DNA of 64,000 nucleotides from FEN-299 sp963727765 (lineage in GTDB: Bacteria > Acidobacteriota > Vicinamibacteria > Vicinamibacterales > Fen-181): positions 1-64,000 of the forward strand of contig CAVSGZ010000012.1 of NCBI GenBank assembly GCA_963727765.1, read 5' to 3'. Under the pieces are notes generated by a model, which did no database searches, was not told the DNA's origin, and saw only the letters and a list, made by a program, of their open reading frames with translations. A program made the position numbers and the translations under genes. Shown here one piece after another: positions 30,990 through 46,322 of the stretch (position 1 is the first letter of the stretch; the number at the start of each line of letters is the position of its first letter).

Positions 30990-31012
30990 AAAACGCGCCA
31001 GTGGCGCGTTTT
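30990..31012. terminator. Perfect A/T-ended hairpin before kinase K1
   Basis: aaaacgcgcc and ggcgcgtttt pair over ten bases around a three-base loop (agt). The A tract before and T tract after give terminator character on both strands. It ends 20 bases before the K1 start, so it may attenuate read-through from the stub promoter or act as an operator. Confidence 0.55.
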
Positions 31013-31032
31013 CCGCGGAGGAGCGAGGTCAC

Positions 31033-33777
<2,745 letters not shown>

Positions 33778-33792
33778 GCGCGGGGACGGACC

Positions 33793-36700
33793 ATGGCGAA
33801 CATTCCCAAGGGTGGCAGCGACGCCGACGCGGTATCCGACTCCGTGGCATCGACGACGGTCCAGCCGCCGGGACTCGAGTCGCACGCGCCGCTCTGGGTC
33901 GGCCGCGTGCTGGGCGGCCGCTACGAGGTGCGGGGCGTTCTCGGGCGCGGCGGCATGGGCGAGGTGTGGCTCGCCCGCGACCTCAAGCTCCAGGTCGAGG
34001 TCGCGCTCAAGGTCGTCCGGCCTGAGCAACTAGCCGACGCGGGCGTCCTGGCCCGGCTGCGGGCCGAGGTCCGCGCGGCCCGGACGGTCGCCTCGCCACA
34101 TGTCTGCCGCGTCTACGACCTGGTCGAGGCCGACGCCGTCGAGTGCCTCTCCATGGAATACGTCGACGGGACGACGCTGCGGCAGGTGCTGGACACGCGC
34201 AGCCCGTTCGACCTGGCCGAGGCGCGCGAATCGCGCTGCAACTGCTCGCTGGGCTCGGCGCCATCCATGAGGCCGGGCTCGTGCACCGCGACATCAAGCC
34301 GGAGAACGTGATGCGGACGCGCGCGGGCCGCGTGGTGCTGATGGACTTCGGCATCGCGAAAGCCACCGCGGCGGGCGGCACCGTCGCCGGCACGCCGGCC
34401 TACTGGGCGCCGGAGCAGGCCGCGGGGGCGCCGGCCGACCCGCGCGCCGACGTGTTTGCGGTCGGGATCGTGCTGGCGGAGATGATGGCGCCGGGCGGCG
34501 TCCGGGACGCGGCCGCACGTCACGCGCTCTGGCAGGCGTTGCGGGAGGACCCGCCAAGAGTGCCCGACGGGCCGTGGGCGGAGGCCATCCGGCGGGCCGT
34601 GGCTCGCAATCCCCACGACCGCTACCCGTCCGCGCAGGCGCTGGCGCGGGCGCTGGAGGAGGTCGCGCATCGGGTCACCGGGATCGAGGAGGTGGACCCG
34701 TACCCCGGGCTCGCGGCATTTACCGAAGCCGACGCTGCATATTTCTTCGGCCGGGAGGCCGAGGTCGAGGCCGCGTGGAAGAAGCTCCCCGGGCGGCACC
34801 TGCTGGCGGTCGTCGGCCCATCGGGCGCAGGAAAGAGCAGCTTCCTCCGTGCCGGCTTGATCCCGGCGAAGCCCGAGGCGTGGGCGCACCTGATCTGCAC
34901 GCCGGGCGACGCCCCGTTTGTGGCCCTCGGCCAGGCGCTCGTCTCGGAGGTCTCCCATGACACCGACGCGATGCGGCAGATGTTGCGCTTCGAGGACGCC
35001 GACGTGGCGGTCGGGCTGTTTCGCCGCTGGCGAGGCGAGCACAAGGAGGCGCTCGTCGTCGTCGATCAGTTCGAAGAGCTGTTCACGCTGAATCCGCCCG
35101 AGGTCCAGGTGCGGTTCGCGTCGCTGCTGTCGCGCCTGGTCCTCGAGGCGGATGCTCATGTCCTGCTCGCCATCCGGGACGACTTCCTGCTGCGCTGCCA
35201 GGCGCACGAGCCCCTGCAGCCGGTGTTCGAAGGGCTCCTGCCCATCGGGCCACCGACGGGAGACGCGCTCCGCCGGGCGTTGGTCCAGCCGGCGCTGAAG
35301 TGCGGGTACCGATCGAGGACGAGGCGCTCGCCACCGACATGCTCGGCGCCGTCGAGGGCGAGCGCGGCGCGCTGCCGCTGCTCGCCTTTGCGGCGGCGCG
35401 TGTGTGGGAGCGGCGCGACCGCACGCAGGGGCTGCTGACGCGGAGCGCCTACCAGGCGATCGGCGGCGTGGCTGGCGCGCTGGCGCAGCATGCCGAGGCG
35501 ACGCTCGGGACGGTCGGCGGCGAGAAGCTGCCGCTCGTCCGCGAGCTGTTTCGCAACCTCGTGACCGCCGAGGGCACGCGGGCCGTGCGCGACGTGGACG
35601 AACTGCTCACCGTCTTCCCGGAGGATCAACGCACGGACGCCGAGGTGGTCCTCAAGACCCTCATTGATGCGCGCCTCTTGACCAGTTACGAGGCCCACGC
35701 GACGGAGCCCGGGCAGCGGGCCGGCCGCCGCGTCGACGTCGTGCACGAAAGCCTGCTGTCGGCGTGGCCGCGGCTCGTCCGCTGGCGGACCGAGGACGAA
35801 GGCTCCGCGCAGCTGAGAGATCAGCTCCGCCAGGCGGCGCACCTGTGGGAGGAGAAGGGGAGGCCCGACGACCTGCTGTGGACCGGCACCTCGTACCAGG
35901 AGTACCAGGTCTGGCGCGCCCGCTATCCCGGCGGGCTGTCCGAAGGCGAGGAGACGTTCGCACGATCGATGGTGGCGCGCGCGGGACGGCGCCGGCGGGT
36001 GCGGCGCATTGCTTACGCCAGCGTGCTCGCGGCGGTCGCGCTAGTCGCGAGCGGGCTCGGCATCCTGCTGCGCAAGAGCGTGCAGGAAACCGCGCAGCGC
36101 GAGGCGGCGCAACTCCTCGCCCTCGGCCGTCTGCGGCTTGCCGACTACCCGAGTGCGGCGCTTGCCTACGCGATCGCGAGCCTCGAGCGAAGCGACAACG
36201 ATCCCGCCCGCCGGTTTGCGGTCGAGGCCCTTGCACCGGGACCGCCGGCGCTCCTCCTCTTGGACCAGGTCGCCTCGGTGGGCCTTGCCTGGAGTGCCGA
36301 CGGGAAATACCTCGCCGTCGGCGGCCAAGCGGGCCTCGTGCTTGTGAGCCGGGAGACGGGAGAGCGAAGACAGCTCAGCCCGACGGATGCTCGCGATCAC
36401 TTCGAAGCGGTGACGGGGTTCACATCGGACGGGCGGCGCCTCGTAACCATCCCCTCCAACTCGCGGCGAGTCCTCGAGGTGTGGACAGTGCCGGAGGGGC
36501 GGTTCGAGCGCACCCTGGACCTCGGCCGCCCGATGTCCATGTTGGGCCCGCTCGACGACTATCTGCTGGGCTTTGAGTGGGACCACAGCGCGCCGAAGGA
36601 CGAACGCACCGCACTCGTGCACCGCATCTTTCTCGACGGCTCGCCCGACCAGGTGCTCGGCCGCTGGACGGTGCATGGCCCAGGCACAATCGACTTTGAC

Positions 36701-38308
36701 GTCGATCCGAGGGCTAGGTCGATCTCTTCTCGCAACACAACGTCGTCTTCGAGCAACGGCTCGACGACCTCCCGGCCCCGGCCCGCGAGCTCGGCGCTCA
36801 CGAGGGGAAATGGGTACCCGTCTATGTGCGGCCGTCGCGCGACCGGGCCGTAACCGCCGACGAGCACGGTCAGGTGCTCGTCTGGGACCTGCCTTCCGCC
36901 CGACTCGAGCGCACGCTCAAGAGCCCCGCCGACGCTCGGATATGTGCGCTCGATCCGAAGGGGCGGTTTCTCGCCACGAGCCCGAACGCCGCGATGTCCC
37001 CGCGCTCGTTCGTCCTCTTCGACCTGGCGGCGCCTCGCGGCGCGGAGCCGACGCCGCTCCTTACCGGTGAGTACACCCAAATCAACGGGATGAGCTTCAG
37101 CCCGGACGGGTCGTGGCTTGCCAGCAACCACGATGGCATCGACATCCTGTGGAACATGGCGGGCGCGCGCTCGGTCGTGCTCGGCCGGCACGAGCCGCCC
37201 GACGTGGCCGTCGCCTTCACATCGGACGGGCACCTCCTCTCCTCCTCGGACGGAGGAGTCCTCAGGCGTTGGCCGCTTGCTCCCGCCAGCGGCGAAGACG
37301 CGCGCGTGCTGTGGTCGCAGCCGGATACCTGGATTGGCGCATTCGAAGGCCGAAACCTGGAGGTGGACCGACAAGGGCGATTCGTCGTCATGAGCGAGAT
37401 ACAAAGAGGCACGATCCTCGTCGTCCCCCTCGACGGTTCGCCGACCTCGAGCTACCAGTCACTGCCGGGGGGGGCATCGGGCTGGACCTACTCCCCCAGT
37501 CTCGATCCCAGCGGGAGGTTCGTAGCCGTGATCTTCTGGGCAAGTGGTGAACCGATGTCGATTCGGGTCCGCGACCTTGCCACCGGCGCCGAGCGCACCC
37601 TGGACACCCACCCCAAGGGCGACAGCGCGTGGGGGGCGCGCGGAACACCGGGGGAATCGTATGCGGCCCCCGCCTGGCTGCCGGACGGGCGCCTGGTCAC
37701 GGACGGCGCTGCGGGTCTCGTGGTGTGGGACCTCGCCACCGGCACGAGCCGCCTCCTGCGACCAGCTGGGAAGGCCCACCCAACCCTGCTTCAGCTCTCT
37801 CTCTGCTTGCGAGTCCCGATGCCCAGCACGTCGTCCGCCTCGTACTGGCGGTGCAGACGGGAGACACCTCCTCGCTCTCGGTGTTCGACCTCGCCTCGGG
37901 TGGGACGCGGGAGATCACGTCCCACGGCAACCGGATTACCGCGTTCACTCTCGGCCCTTCCGGCACGGTCCTTGTGACCGGAGATAACAACGGCGTTGTC
38001 CGCGTCGGCCCGCTCACGGGTGAGGAGCCTCACCTGCTGTTCGGCCACACGGGCAAGGTCACCAGCGTGGCGGTCTCCCCGACGGGCGCACGATAGCCTC
38101 GGGCAGCGACGACGGCACAATTCGCCTCTGGCCGATGCCGGACCTGTCGAAGCCGCCGCTGCACACGCTGCCCTACGACCGGTTGCTGGCGACGCTGAAA
38201 GCCCTCACCAATCTGCGTGCGGTGCGCGACCCGGCGTCCGATGCCGGCTGGAAGATCGGAATCGGCCCCTTCCCTGGCTGGGCCAGGGTTCCCGTCTGGT
38301 ACCCGTGA
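33793..38308 (+). CDS. Kinase K2: Ser/Thr kinase - nSTAND1 NTPase - WD40 fusion, several frameshifts
   Basis: About 1,500 residues. The kinase domain covers about 35-300: GVLGRGGMGEVWLARD, VALK, HRDIKPENV, MDFGIAKA, YWAPEQ. An nSTAND1 domain follows from DPYPGLAAFTEADAAYFFGR, with P-loop VVGPSGAGKSSFLRAG and Walker B ALVVVDQFEELFTL, plus the sensor RDDFLLR and the helical LTRSAYQAIGGVAGALAQHA region. A membrane helix near residue 745 precedes C-terminal WD40 repeats (MSFSPDGSWLAS, GSDDGTIRLWP). Frame changes are visible near 34229, 35310, 36715, 37770 and 38090. The first 70 bases and last 200 bases are nearly identical to K3. It is probably a signal-dependent STAND switch with an intrinsic kinase output. 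Confidence 0.88.
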
Positions 38309-38398
38309 TGGCCGTGGGCCGGCAGCCGTGGCAGACCCGGGGGAGAAAGGACCTGAAGGCGAAGATGCCTCGGTGAGCGCCTGATGCGGGGACCGAAT

Positions 38399-41300
38399 AT
38401 GGCGAACATTCCCAAGGGTGGCAGCGACGCCGACGCGGTATCCGACTCCGTGGCATCGACGACGGTTCAGCCGCCGGGACGCGGGCCGGACGCGCCGCTC
38501 CGGGTCGGCCGCGTGCTGGGGCCGCTACGAGGTGCGGGGCGTCCTCGGGCGCGGCGGCATGGGCGAGGTGTGGCTCGCCCGCGACCTCAAGCTCCAGGTC
38601 GAGGGCGCGCTCAAGGTCGTCCGGCCCGAGCAGCTGGCCGACGCGGGCGCGCTCGCCCGGCTGCGGGCGGAGGTCCGCGCGGCCCGGACGGTCGGCTCGC
38701 CGCATGTCTGCCGCGTGTACGACTTGGTCGAGGCTGAGGCATCGAGTGCCTCTCGATGGAATACGTCGACGGGACGACGCTGCGGCAGGTGTTGGACACG
38801 CGCAGCCCGTTCGACCTGGCCGAGGCGCGCGAGATCGCGTTGCAGTTGCTGGCCGGGCTCGGCGCCATCCACGAGGCCGGGCTCGTGCACCGCGACATCA
38901 AGCCGGAGAACGTGATGCGGACGCGCGCGGGCCGCGTGGTGCTGATGGACTTCGGCATCGCGAAAGCCACCGCGGCGGGCGGCACGGTCGCCGGCACGCC
39001 GGCCTACTGGGCGCCGGAGCAGGCGGCGGGGGCGCCGGCCGACCCGCGCGCGGACGTGTTCGCCGTCGGGATCGTGCTGGCGGAGATGATGGCGCCGGGC
39101 GGCATACGCAACGCCGACGCCCGCCAGGCGCTGTGGCAGGCGCTTCGCGAGGATCCGCCACGGGTCGCCGACGGCCCGTGGGCGGACGCCATCAGGCGGG
39201 CCGTGGCTCACGATCCCCGCGACCGCTACTCGTCCGCGCAGGCGCTGGCGCGGGCGCTGGAGGAGATCGCGCATCGGGTCACCGGGATCGAGGAGGTGGA
39301 CCCGTACCCTGGGCTGGCGGCCTTCACGGAAGCCGACGCCGCGTATTTCTTCGGCCGGGAGGCGGAGGTCGAGACCGCGTGGAAGAAACTCCCCGGGCGG
39401 CACCTGCTGGCGGTCGTTGGCCCGTCGGGCGCGGGCAAGTCGAGCTTCCTCCGCGCAGGGCTCCTTCCCGCCAAGCCAACGGGATGGGCCCATCTCATCT
39501 GCACGCCGGGCGACGCCCCGTTGGTGGCCCTCGGCCAGGCGCTCGTCTCGGAGGTTTCCCATGACACCAACGCGATGCGGCAGATGTTGCGCTTCGAGGA
39601 CGCCGACGTGGCGGTGGGGCTGTTCCGCCGCTGGCGAGGCGAGCACCAGGAGGCGCTCGTCGTCGTCAATCAGTTCGAAGAGCTGTTCACGCTGAATCCG
39701 CCCGAGGTCCAGGCACGGTTCGCGTCGCTGCTCTCGCGCTTGGTCCTCGAGGCGGATGTCCGCGTGCTGCTTTCGATCCGGGACGACTTCCTGCTGCGGT
39801 GTCAGGCGCACGAGGGCCTGGGGCCGGTGTTCAGCGATCTCATGCCGTTGGGAGCTCCGACCGGAGACGCGCTCCGGCGGGCGCTCGTCCAGCCGGCCTT
39901 GAAGTGCGGCTACGCGTTCGAAGACGAAGGCCTGGTCGATGAGATGCTGCAGGCCGTGGAGGGCGAGCGCGGAGCTCTCCCGCTCCTCGCCTTCGCGGCC
40001 GCCAGCCTGTGGGAGCGGCGCGACCGGGCGCAGGGGCGGCTGACGCGGAGTGCCTACACGGCGGTCGGCGGCGTCGCCGGGGCGCTGGCCCAGCATGCCG
40101 AGGCGACGCTTGAGCGAATTGGGACCGACAAGCTGCCGCTCGTCCGGGAGTTGTTCCGAAACCTGATCACGGCCGAAGGCACCCGCGCCGTTCGCGACGT
40201 GGACGACCTGCTGACGGTGTTTCCCGCGGCCCAGCGCGCGACTGCGGAGGCGGACTGAAGACGCTCGTCGACGCGCGGCTGCTCACCTCCTACGAGGCGC
40301 ACGCGACGGAGCCCGGGCAGCGCGCGGGCCGACGGGTGGAGGTGGTGCACGAAAGCCTGCTGAGCGCATGGCCCCGCCTCGTCCGGTGGCGGACCGAGGA
40401 CGAAGGCTCCGCGCAGCTGCGCGACCAGCTCCGTCAAGTTGCCCACCTGTGGGAGGAGAAGGGAAAGCCGGACGACCTGCTGTGGACCGGCACCTCGTAC
40501 CAGGAGTACCAGGTCTGGCGCGCGCGCTACCCGGGTGGGCTGTCCGAATCCGAGGAGACCTTCTCCCGCGCCATGGTGGCGCGGGCGGAGCGCCGGCGGC
40601 GCATGAGGCGGACCGCCTACGAGGCCGCCATGACGGTCATGTTGGCGGTGGCCGTGGCCATCTCCATCTCGCGCCAGCAGGCGGTCACCGCGTCGCGGCG
40701 TGCGGAGGCCGCGCAGTTGCTCGCCCTGGGCCGCCTGAAGCTGGCCGACCACCCGAACGCCGCTCTCGCCTTCGCAATCGCCAGCCTCGAGAGCATCGAC
40801 AACGACCAGGCACGTCGGTTTGCGGTCGAGGCATTGGCGCAGGGCCCGCCCGCGCTGTTCCTCGCGGACAAGGTCCTGTCATGGCGGGCCGAGTGGAGCC
40901 ACGACGCCACGCACATGGCCGTGAGCGGAGCCTCGGGCTCGAAATCGTAACGCGGGACACCGGGGAGCAACGGGTGCTCAGCCCGACGCCGGCATTCCCC
41001 GTAGGGTTCACGCACGACGACCGGCGGCTGGTGACGAATCTGCTCGGTTCCACCACGGTCCTGCAATCCTGGGCGCTGCCGGAGGGACGGCTCGAGCGCA
41101 CCCAGCCGCTGCCGGGCATTCGGGGCGTCCTGCCGCTGCCGGGAGACCAGCTTCTCGGCTTCGAACCCGACATGAAGCTGCCGAGAGAGCAACGCACCAG
41201 GCTGCTGCACCGCATCCCGCTCGACTTGTCGACCGACCAGGTGCTCGGTCGGTGGCAGGCGCACGGCTGGGGAGACTCGGACGTCGATGGGGACGGCCGG

Positions 41301-42880
41301 TGGATTCTCTATTGGCAGCGCGGACACTTCCTCCAGCAACGGCTTGACAATCTCTTCGCCCCTCCCCGCGTCGTTGGCGCCCACGACGCGGAGGCTGCTA
41401 CTGTCTTCGCCCACCAATGGCGCGACCGAGCGGTGACCGCCGACGAGCACGGGGAGGTGCGCGTGTGGAACGTGGCAGAAGCCCGGCTCGAGCGGACGGT
41501 CAAGAGCCCCACCGACGCGAGGCATCTGACGCTGGATCCGAGGGGCCGGTTCGTCGCCGCCAAGCCTATTGAGACATGGCCGCCGCGCTCCCTGGTCCTT
41601 TTCGACCTGGCGGCGCCGCCAAGCGCCGAACCGGCCCCTCTACTCGCCGGCGAGGACAACCAGCTCGACTCCATGAGTTTCAGCCCCGATGGCGCCTGGC
41701 TTGCCACAACCCATGACGGCATCGTCATCCTGTGGCACACCGCCGGCGTCCGCCCGGTCGTGCTCGGGAGACACGACCCGACCAACGTGATCGTCGCGTT
41801 CACACCGGACGGACGCCTGCTGTCCGCGTCGGACAAAGGGGCTCTCAAGAGCTGGCCGCTGTCGCCGGACAGCGGTCAGGGCGTCGGGTGTGTGGTCGCA
41901 ACCGAACGCCTTCCTGGGCGGCAAGTTGGAGGTGGACCGGCGGGGGCGATTCTGGTCGCCAACTCTCAAGGTGACGGGAAGCTCCTGGTGGTGCCGCTCG
42001 ATGGGTCGCCCGTCACCGCCTATCAGTCCCAATCGCATCGTCATCGGACCACGTCAACACGACCGCTCCGGCTCTCGATCCGAGCGGCAGGTTCGTAGCC
42101 GTCACCGTGTACAAGTTCGGCACACCCGACCTGACCGCGGTCCGCGTCCGCGACCTCGCGACTGGCGAGGAGCGCGTTCTCGACACGCGCTCCAAAGACT
42201 TTGGCCCACGGAAGAGCGAGGACTCCTCCCGCGGGTTGGCCTGGCCGGCGTGGATGCCTGATCGGCGGCTGGTCACCGACGGCGGGTCCGGCCTTCGGGT
42301 CTGGGACCTCCGGTCCGGCACCAGCCAACTCCTGTCCTCCCTCCCAACCATGTCGGGGTGGCGGTACTTGCAGCTTCAAACGGATCGTGGAGGCCAGCAA
42401 ATCGGACGCCTCACGGCGGCGGCCAACCTGGGTGAGGTGTCCGAGCTGTCGCTGTTCGACCTCGCGTCGCGCACGACGCGGGTCATCACCTCGCACGGCA
42501 ACCGCCTCCGGTCGTTCGCCCTGGATCCACAGGGCGAAATCCTCGTGACCGGCGACCTGAACGGCATCGTCCGCGTCGGCCACCTGGCGGGCGAGGAGCC
42601 CCATCTCTTGTACGGGCACGCTGGGGCGGTCACCAGCGTGGCCGTGTCGCCTGACGGGCGCTGGATCGCCTCGGGGAGTGACGACGGCACGATTCGCCTG
42701 TGGCCGATGCCGGACCTCTCGAAGCCGCCGCTGCACACGCTGCCCTACGACCGGTTGCTGGCGACGCTGAAAGCCCTCACCAATCTGCGTGCGGTGCGCG
42801 AACCAGCGTCCGATGCCGGCTGGAAAATCGGGATCGGCCCCTTCCCCGGCTGGGCCAAGGTGCCCGTCTGGTACCCATGA
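38399..42880 (+). CDS. Kinase K3: tandem paralogue of K2 (kinase - nSTAND1 - WD40), frameshifted
   Basis: Same architecture as K2: MANIPKGGSDADAVSDSVAS start, kinase motifs HRDIKPENV and MDFGIAKA, nSTAND1 P-loop VVGPSGAGKSSFLRAG, Walker B ALVVVNQFEELFTL, membrane helix (AAMTVMLAVAVAISISR) and WD40 repeats ending GPFPGWAKVPVWYP. In Walker B the usual acidic residue before QFEE is Asn here but Asp in K2 (VVDQFEE); this may weaken hydrolysis or be a sequence error. Frame changes occur near 38515 (two bases), 38740, 40251, 40930, 41888, 41953 and 42050. K2 and K3 look most alike in the kinase and NTPase and least alike in the first half of the propeller. Confidence 0.87.
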
Positions 42881-42897
42881 TCGCGCCGTCAGCCGCC

Positions 42898-45800
42898 TCA
42901 GAACGTGAACTGCAGCCCCGTGTGCACGTAGCGACCGAGTGGATCGTAGGTGCCCGCAAATCCCGAGTCGAGATGCTCGGCAGAAACGGGGGCTCCTTGT
43001 CGAGCACGTTGTCGACGCCGGCCACGAACTGGACGCTGTTCGTGATCTTCCAGGTCGCTCCGAGGTCCATGAAGTGCCGCGCGGAGAGCTGGTAGATGTT
43101 GTTGATCTTGTCCAGCTCGATGTTGCCCGGGTTTGCCAATGCCGGATTCGGGCTGGCTTCGTCAATCATCGTGCCGCCGATCATGCGCCAGCCGACCGAC
43201 ACAGTGACCTTCCACGGCGTCTCCCACGAGAAGCGCGCCAGATGCCGCCACTTCGGTATTGGAGTGCCGCACGTCAAGCCGAAGTAGCCTACGCAATCGT
43301 AGTTGTAGAGCCCCGTGTCGATCGTATGCGTCCTCATGTAGGTGCCGATGAGGTTCACCGTGGTCAGGCCGAGGTCACCCATCGGCCTGCTGTACATCGC
43401 GTTCACATCGACGCCTTGGGTCTTGAGCTGACCGATGTTCGCCGTTGTCGTCATGATGTAGCCGTCAGGCGTCATCCACAACGAACCGAGCCTGTCACGG
43501 TGGATCAAATCGCACAGCGCCGGCGTGCCGGTGGCCAGGCACTGATTGAGGATGTCGTTGTATCCCAGCGATCCGATGGTCTGGGTGATGTTGATGTTGT
43601 AATAGTCCAGGGCGGCAGTAAACTCCCGGAGCAGCGTCCTCGGGGTGACGACGAGCCCTGCCGACCAGGTATTGGCCGTCTCCGGTCCGAGGTTCGGATT
43701 GCCGCCGCCGAGCACGTTGTCCTGCAGCGCCGGGTTCTCGGAGACGATGCCGTACTGCGCGGACGTCATGCCCGTCCTCTCGCACTGCGCCAGCGTCGCC
43801 GTCGGGTTCGCGCCTGCGCAGGGGTCGATGTTGCCCCCGAGATACAGTGACTGCGGCGTGTAGAGTTCATAGATGTTCGGCGAACGGGTCGCGCGGTAGT
43901 CCCCGCCCGGAGCTTCACATCCGCCGTCGGCGCCCAGGAACCCTGCACCTTGTAGGTGGCATGCCTTCCCGTGCTGGTGTAGTCCGACTCGCGGAGGCCC
44001 ATCTCTACGCTCAAGTCCTTGAACCAGCGACGATCCTGTACGATTGGAACGAGGCCTTCCCCGAAGAGTTCCTTGACGCTGTAGATATCCGCGACAGCCG
44101 GTGAGGGGCCGCCGGAACCGGCGCCGAGGCCCTGGCTAGTAGCCTCGTCCGGTGCCCAGAACAGGTACCTCCTGGCGGTATTCGAAGCCAAGCGCCACCT
44201 TGACACCCTCGGTCGCCGTCGGTGAAACCACACCGTATCCCTTCAGATCACCCGAGAGTCTGGCGCTGACGATGCGGGTGTCTCGTGCCGTAGTCGGAGA
44301 GCTCGAAAACAGCTTGAGGTAGTCCAGCGCCGCCTGTGTGACGCCGCCGACTTTGAAGATGTCCCATGGCACACAACCGGCATTGCCGGAGAGGCAGTAC
44401 CAGGTGCGCGGACTGGCCGGGCTGCCGCCGACCAGCAGCGCATCCTGAATCCGGTTCGCATTGAAGTCGTGGAGATACGAAGACGGGTTGTCCATTTGGA
44501 CCTGCAGGCCATAGGCGTCGTAGCTCCAGGCGTCGTTGAGCTGGCCCCGGAGCCCGACGGACGATGCGGAGGGTGGTCGTGGTAGCATGTGCGACACCCT
44601 GGGCCCGCCTTCAACGTTCCGCCTGTAGATGAACACGTTCGCCACGTCGTGCGGCCCGTCCCCATGTTCGTGCACAGCAACTCGCACTTCCTCAGCGCTC
44701 AGCATCGGGTTGTCGCAGTTGAGCAGGCGCCGAATTGCCGAAATCAGCCGGAGGGCGCGATCTGGGCGTCCGGGCAGATCGTCCATGAACATGACGTCGA
44801 CGTAGAGGTTGGGCATGCTTGTTCCGTTCGTAGTTCATGAAACCCCCGCCGGCACCACCTCTGGTCAGGACGCTGCATGAAGTTGGGCGGGCCGTAGTTG
44901 TAGACGTCCGGGCTCGTGCGGGGCCTGAGCCATTGCCCGCGGGTCGGTGGTCGTGACGTGTCCAGCCGAGCTTGCGACGGCGCCGAAATCAGGGGTGTAG
45001 ACGCTGAAGCGGCCAGTCGGGACGTCGCCGACCCGCTGCAGTACCGGACCGGTGGGGTCCGCCGGCGCGGGCACAGTTGATGTAGTCGCGCGGCGTTCTC
45101 GTGATCGCGGCGGTCGTCGCGGTAGTCGAGGTAGACACGGTGGCATGGCCCTTGCCGTCGGCGAACTTGCCGCCGAACGCGAGGTTGAAGTCGCTCGGGC
45201 CGCCGCCATTCCAGGCTTGACCCTGACGGGGAGATGGAGCCTTCACGGCGGGGTCAATCGACTGCGCCGTCCGCGTCTCGGTTGTCGTGCTCGAAGCCGC
45301 CGTCCCTTGATGCCGCCCCTTGACATCCCGTCGAAGTCCTTGTCGAGGATGAAGTTGACGACGCCGGCGACGGCGTCGGAGCCGTAGATGACGAGGCGCC
45401 GCCAGTGAGCACGTCACCCGTTTCATGAGCGGGGCCGGGATGAAGTTCAGGTCGGGAATCAGCGTCCCGGCCGGCAGCCGGCGCCATCGAGCAGAACAAG
45501 GGTGCGGTAGTCGCCGAGCTCGCGCAGATCGACCGTCGCTGTGCCGGACGAGCCGTTGGCGATCGTGGAGTTCTGCGCGGTGGAAGATCTGCGGGAAGGT
45601 GGTGAGGAGGTCTTCGAGCCGGTAATGCCCTGATAGGTCAGTTCTTCCACGTCGATCGTGGTCACCGGGCTCATCGCCTCGAGAGTCGGCCGCGGAATCA
45701 GCGTACCGGTAACCTGGACCGCCTCGGTCCGGCTTCCGATCTCGAGCCTAGTCTCGATGCTGGTGGGCTCGCCCGCTGTGACCACCGCGGTGCGCGTCTG

Positions 45801-46101
45801 CCCGGTGAACCCGGACAATTCGAACGTAAGCTCGTAGGTGCCCGGCGCGACATGGGCGATCACATACCGGCCGTTTGTATCGGTGATGACCGTGCGGGCC
45901 GGGCCGGTGGGGCCCCTCACCGTCACTGTCACCCCCGGCAGCACGGCGCCGGTCGCATCCGGTGACCAGGCCCGTGATCCCGCCGGTGTTGTTCTGAGCG
46001 GTTGCGGATAGCGAAAGCCAGAGCAGGAAGAGCCACGACAGAAGGAATCGCCACGCCAGCCACTGGGTACGTCCGGACGCCGCGAGGACTGTTCGATCCA
46101 T
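42898..46101 (-). CDS. TonB-dependent receptor with carboxypeptidase-regulatory-like N-domain, many frame breaks
   Basis: Reading through several frames gives a signal peptide (WRFLLSWLFLLWLSLSATAQ), a beta-sandwich (GVTVTVRGPTGPARTVITDT, GRYVIAHVAPGTYELTF), a plug-like region (VTTIDVEELTYQGITG, DLRELGDYRTLVLLDG) and a beta barrel whose last strand is YVHTGLQFTF, with the terminal Phe typical of outer-membrane barrels. The intact C-terminal part is QDNVLGGGNPNLGPETANTW and beyond. At least eight frame changes split it. It would import a large ligand across the outer membrane. ATG 46101 is preceded by GGGGGG. It is either a pseudogene or an assembly problem. Confidence 0.8.
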
Positions 46102-46322
46102 AAGAGCCCCCCATGCGTGAGACGCCGTGTCTGGGCGCTGTCGCCGGAAGTCGGTCCGGAGGCCGCGTCACACCAAAAAAGATCACATGTTCAAATGACA
46201 CTCCTGTCGAGCCGGAAGTTGTCCTGACCCTGTAACGCGACATTGTAGCTCCAGGCTACTGATAAAGTCGAATCTGGTGCGGTCACGTGTGCACTGGGCT
46301 ACGGGATGCCCGCGGTCTTCTC
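46102..46322. other. Divergent promoter region between TonB receptor and K4
   Basis: About 220 bases of lower-GC sequence (caaaaaagatcacatgttca, attgtagctccaggctactg) with no frame of note. The right end retains a degraded form of the kinase-type promoter (gctacgggatgcccgcgg), in which the TACAAT box is disrupted. Confidence 0.5.

Noticed and set aside
33793..42880. Treating the broken kinase frames as many small separate genes
   Set aside because: The pieces align in order with one kinase-NTPase-propeller layout and with the paralogue, so they are fragments of two genes.
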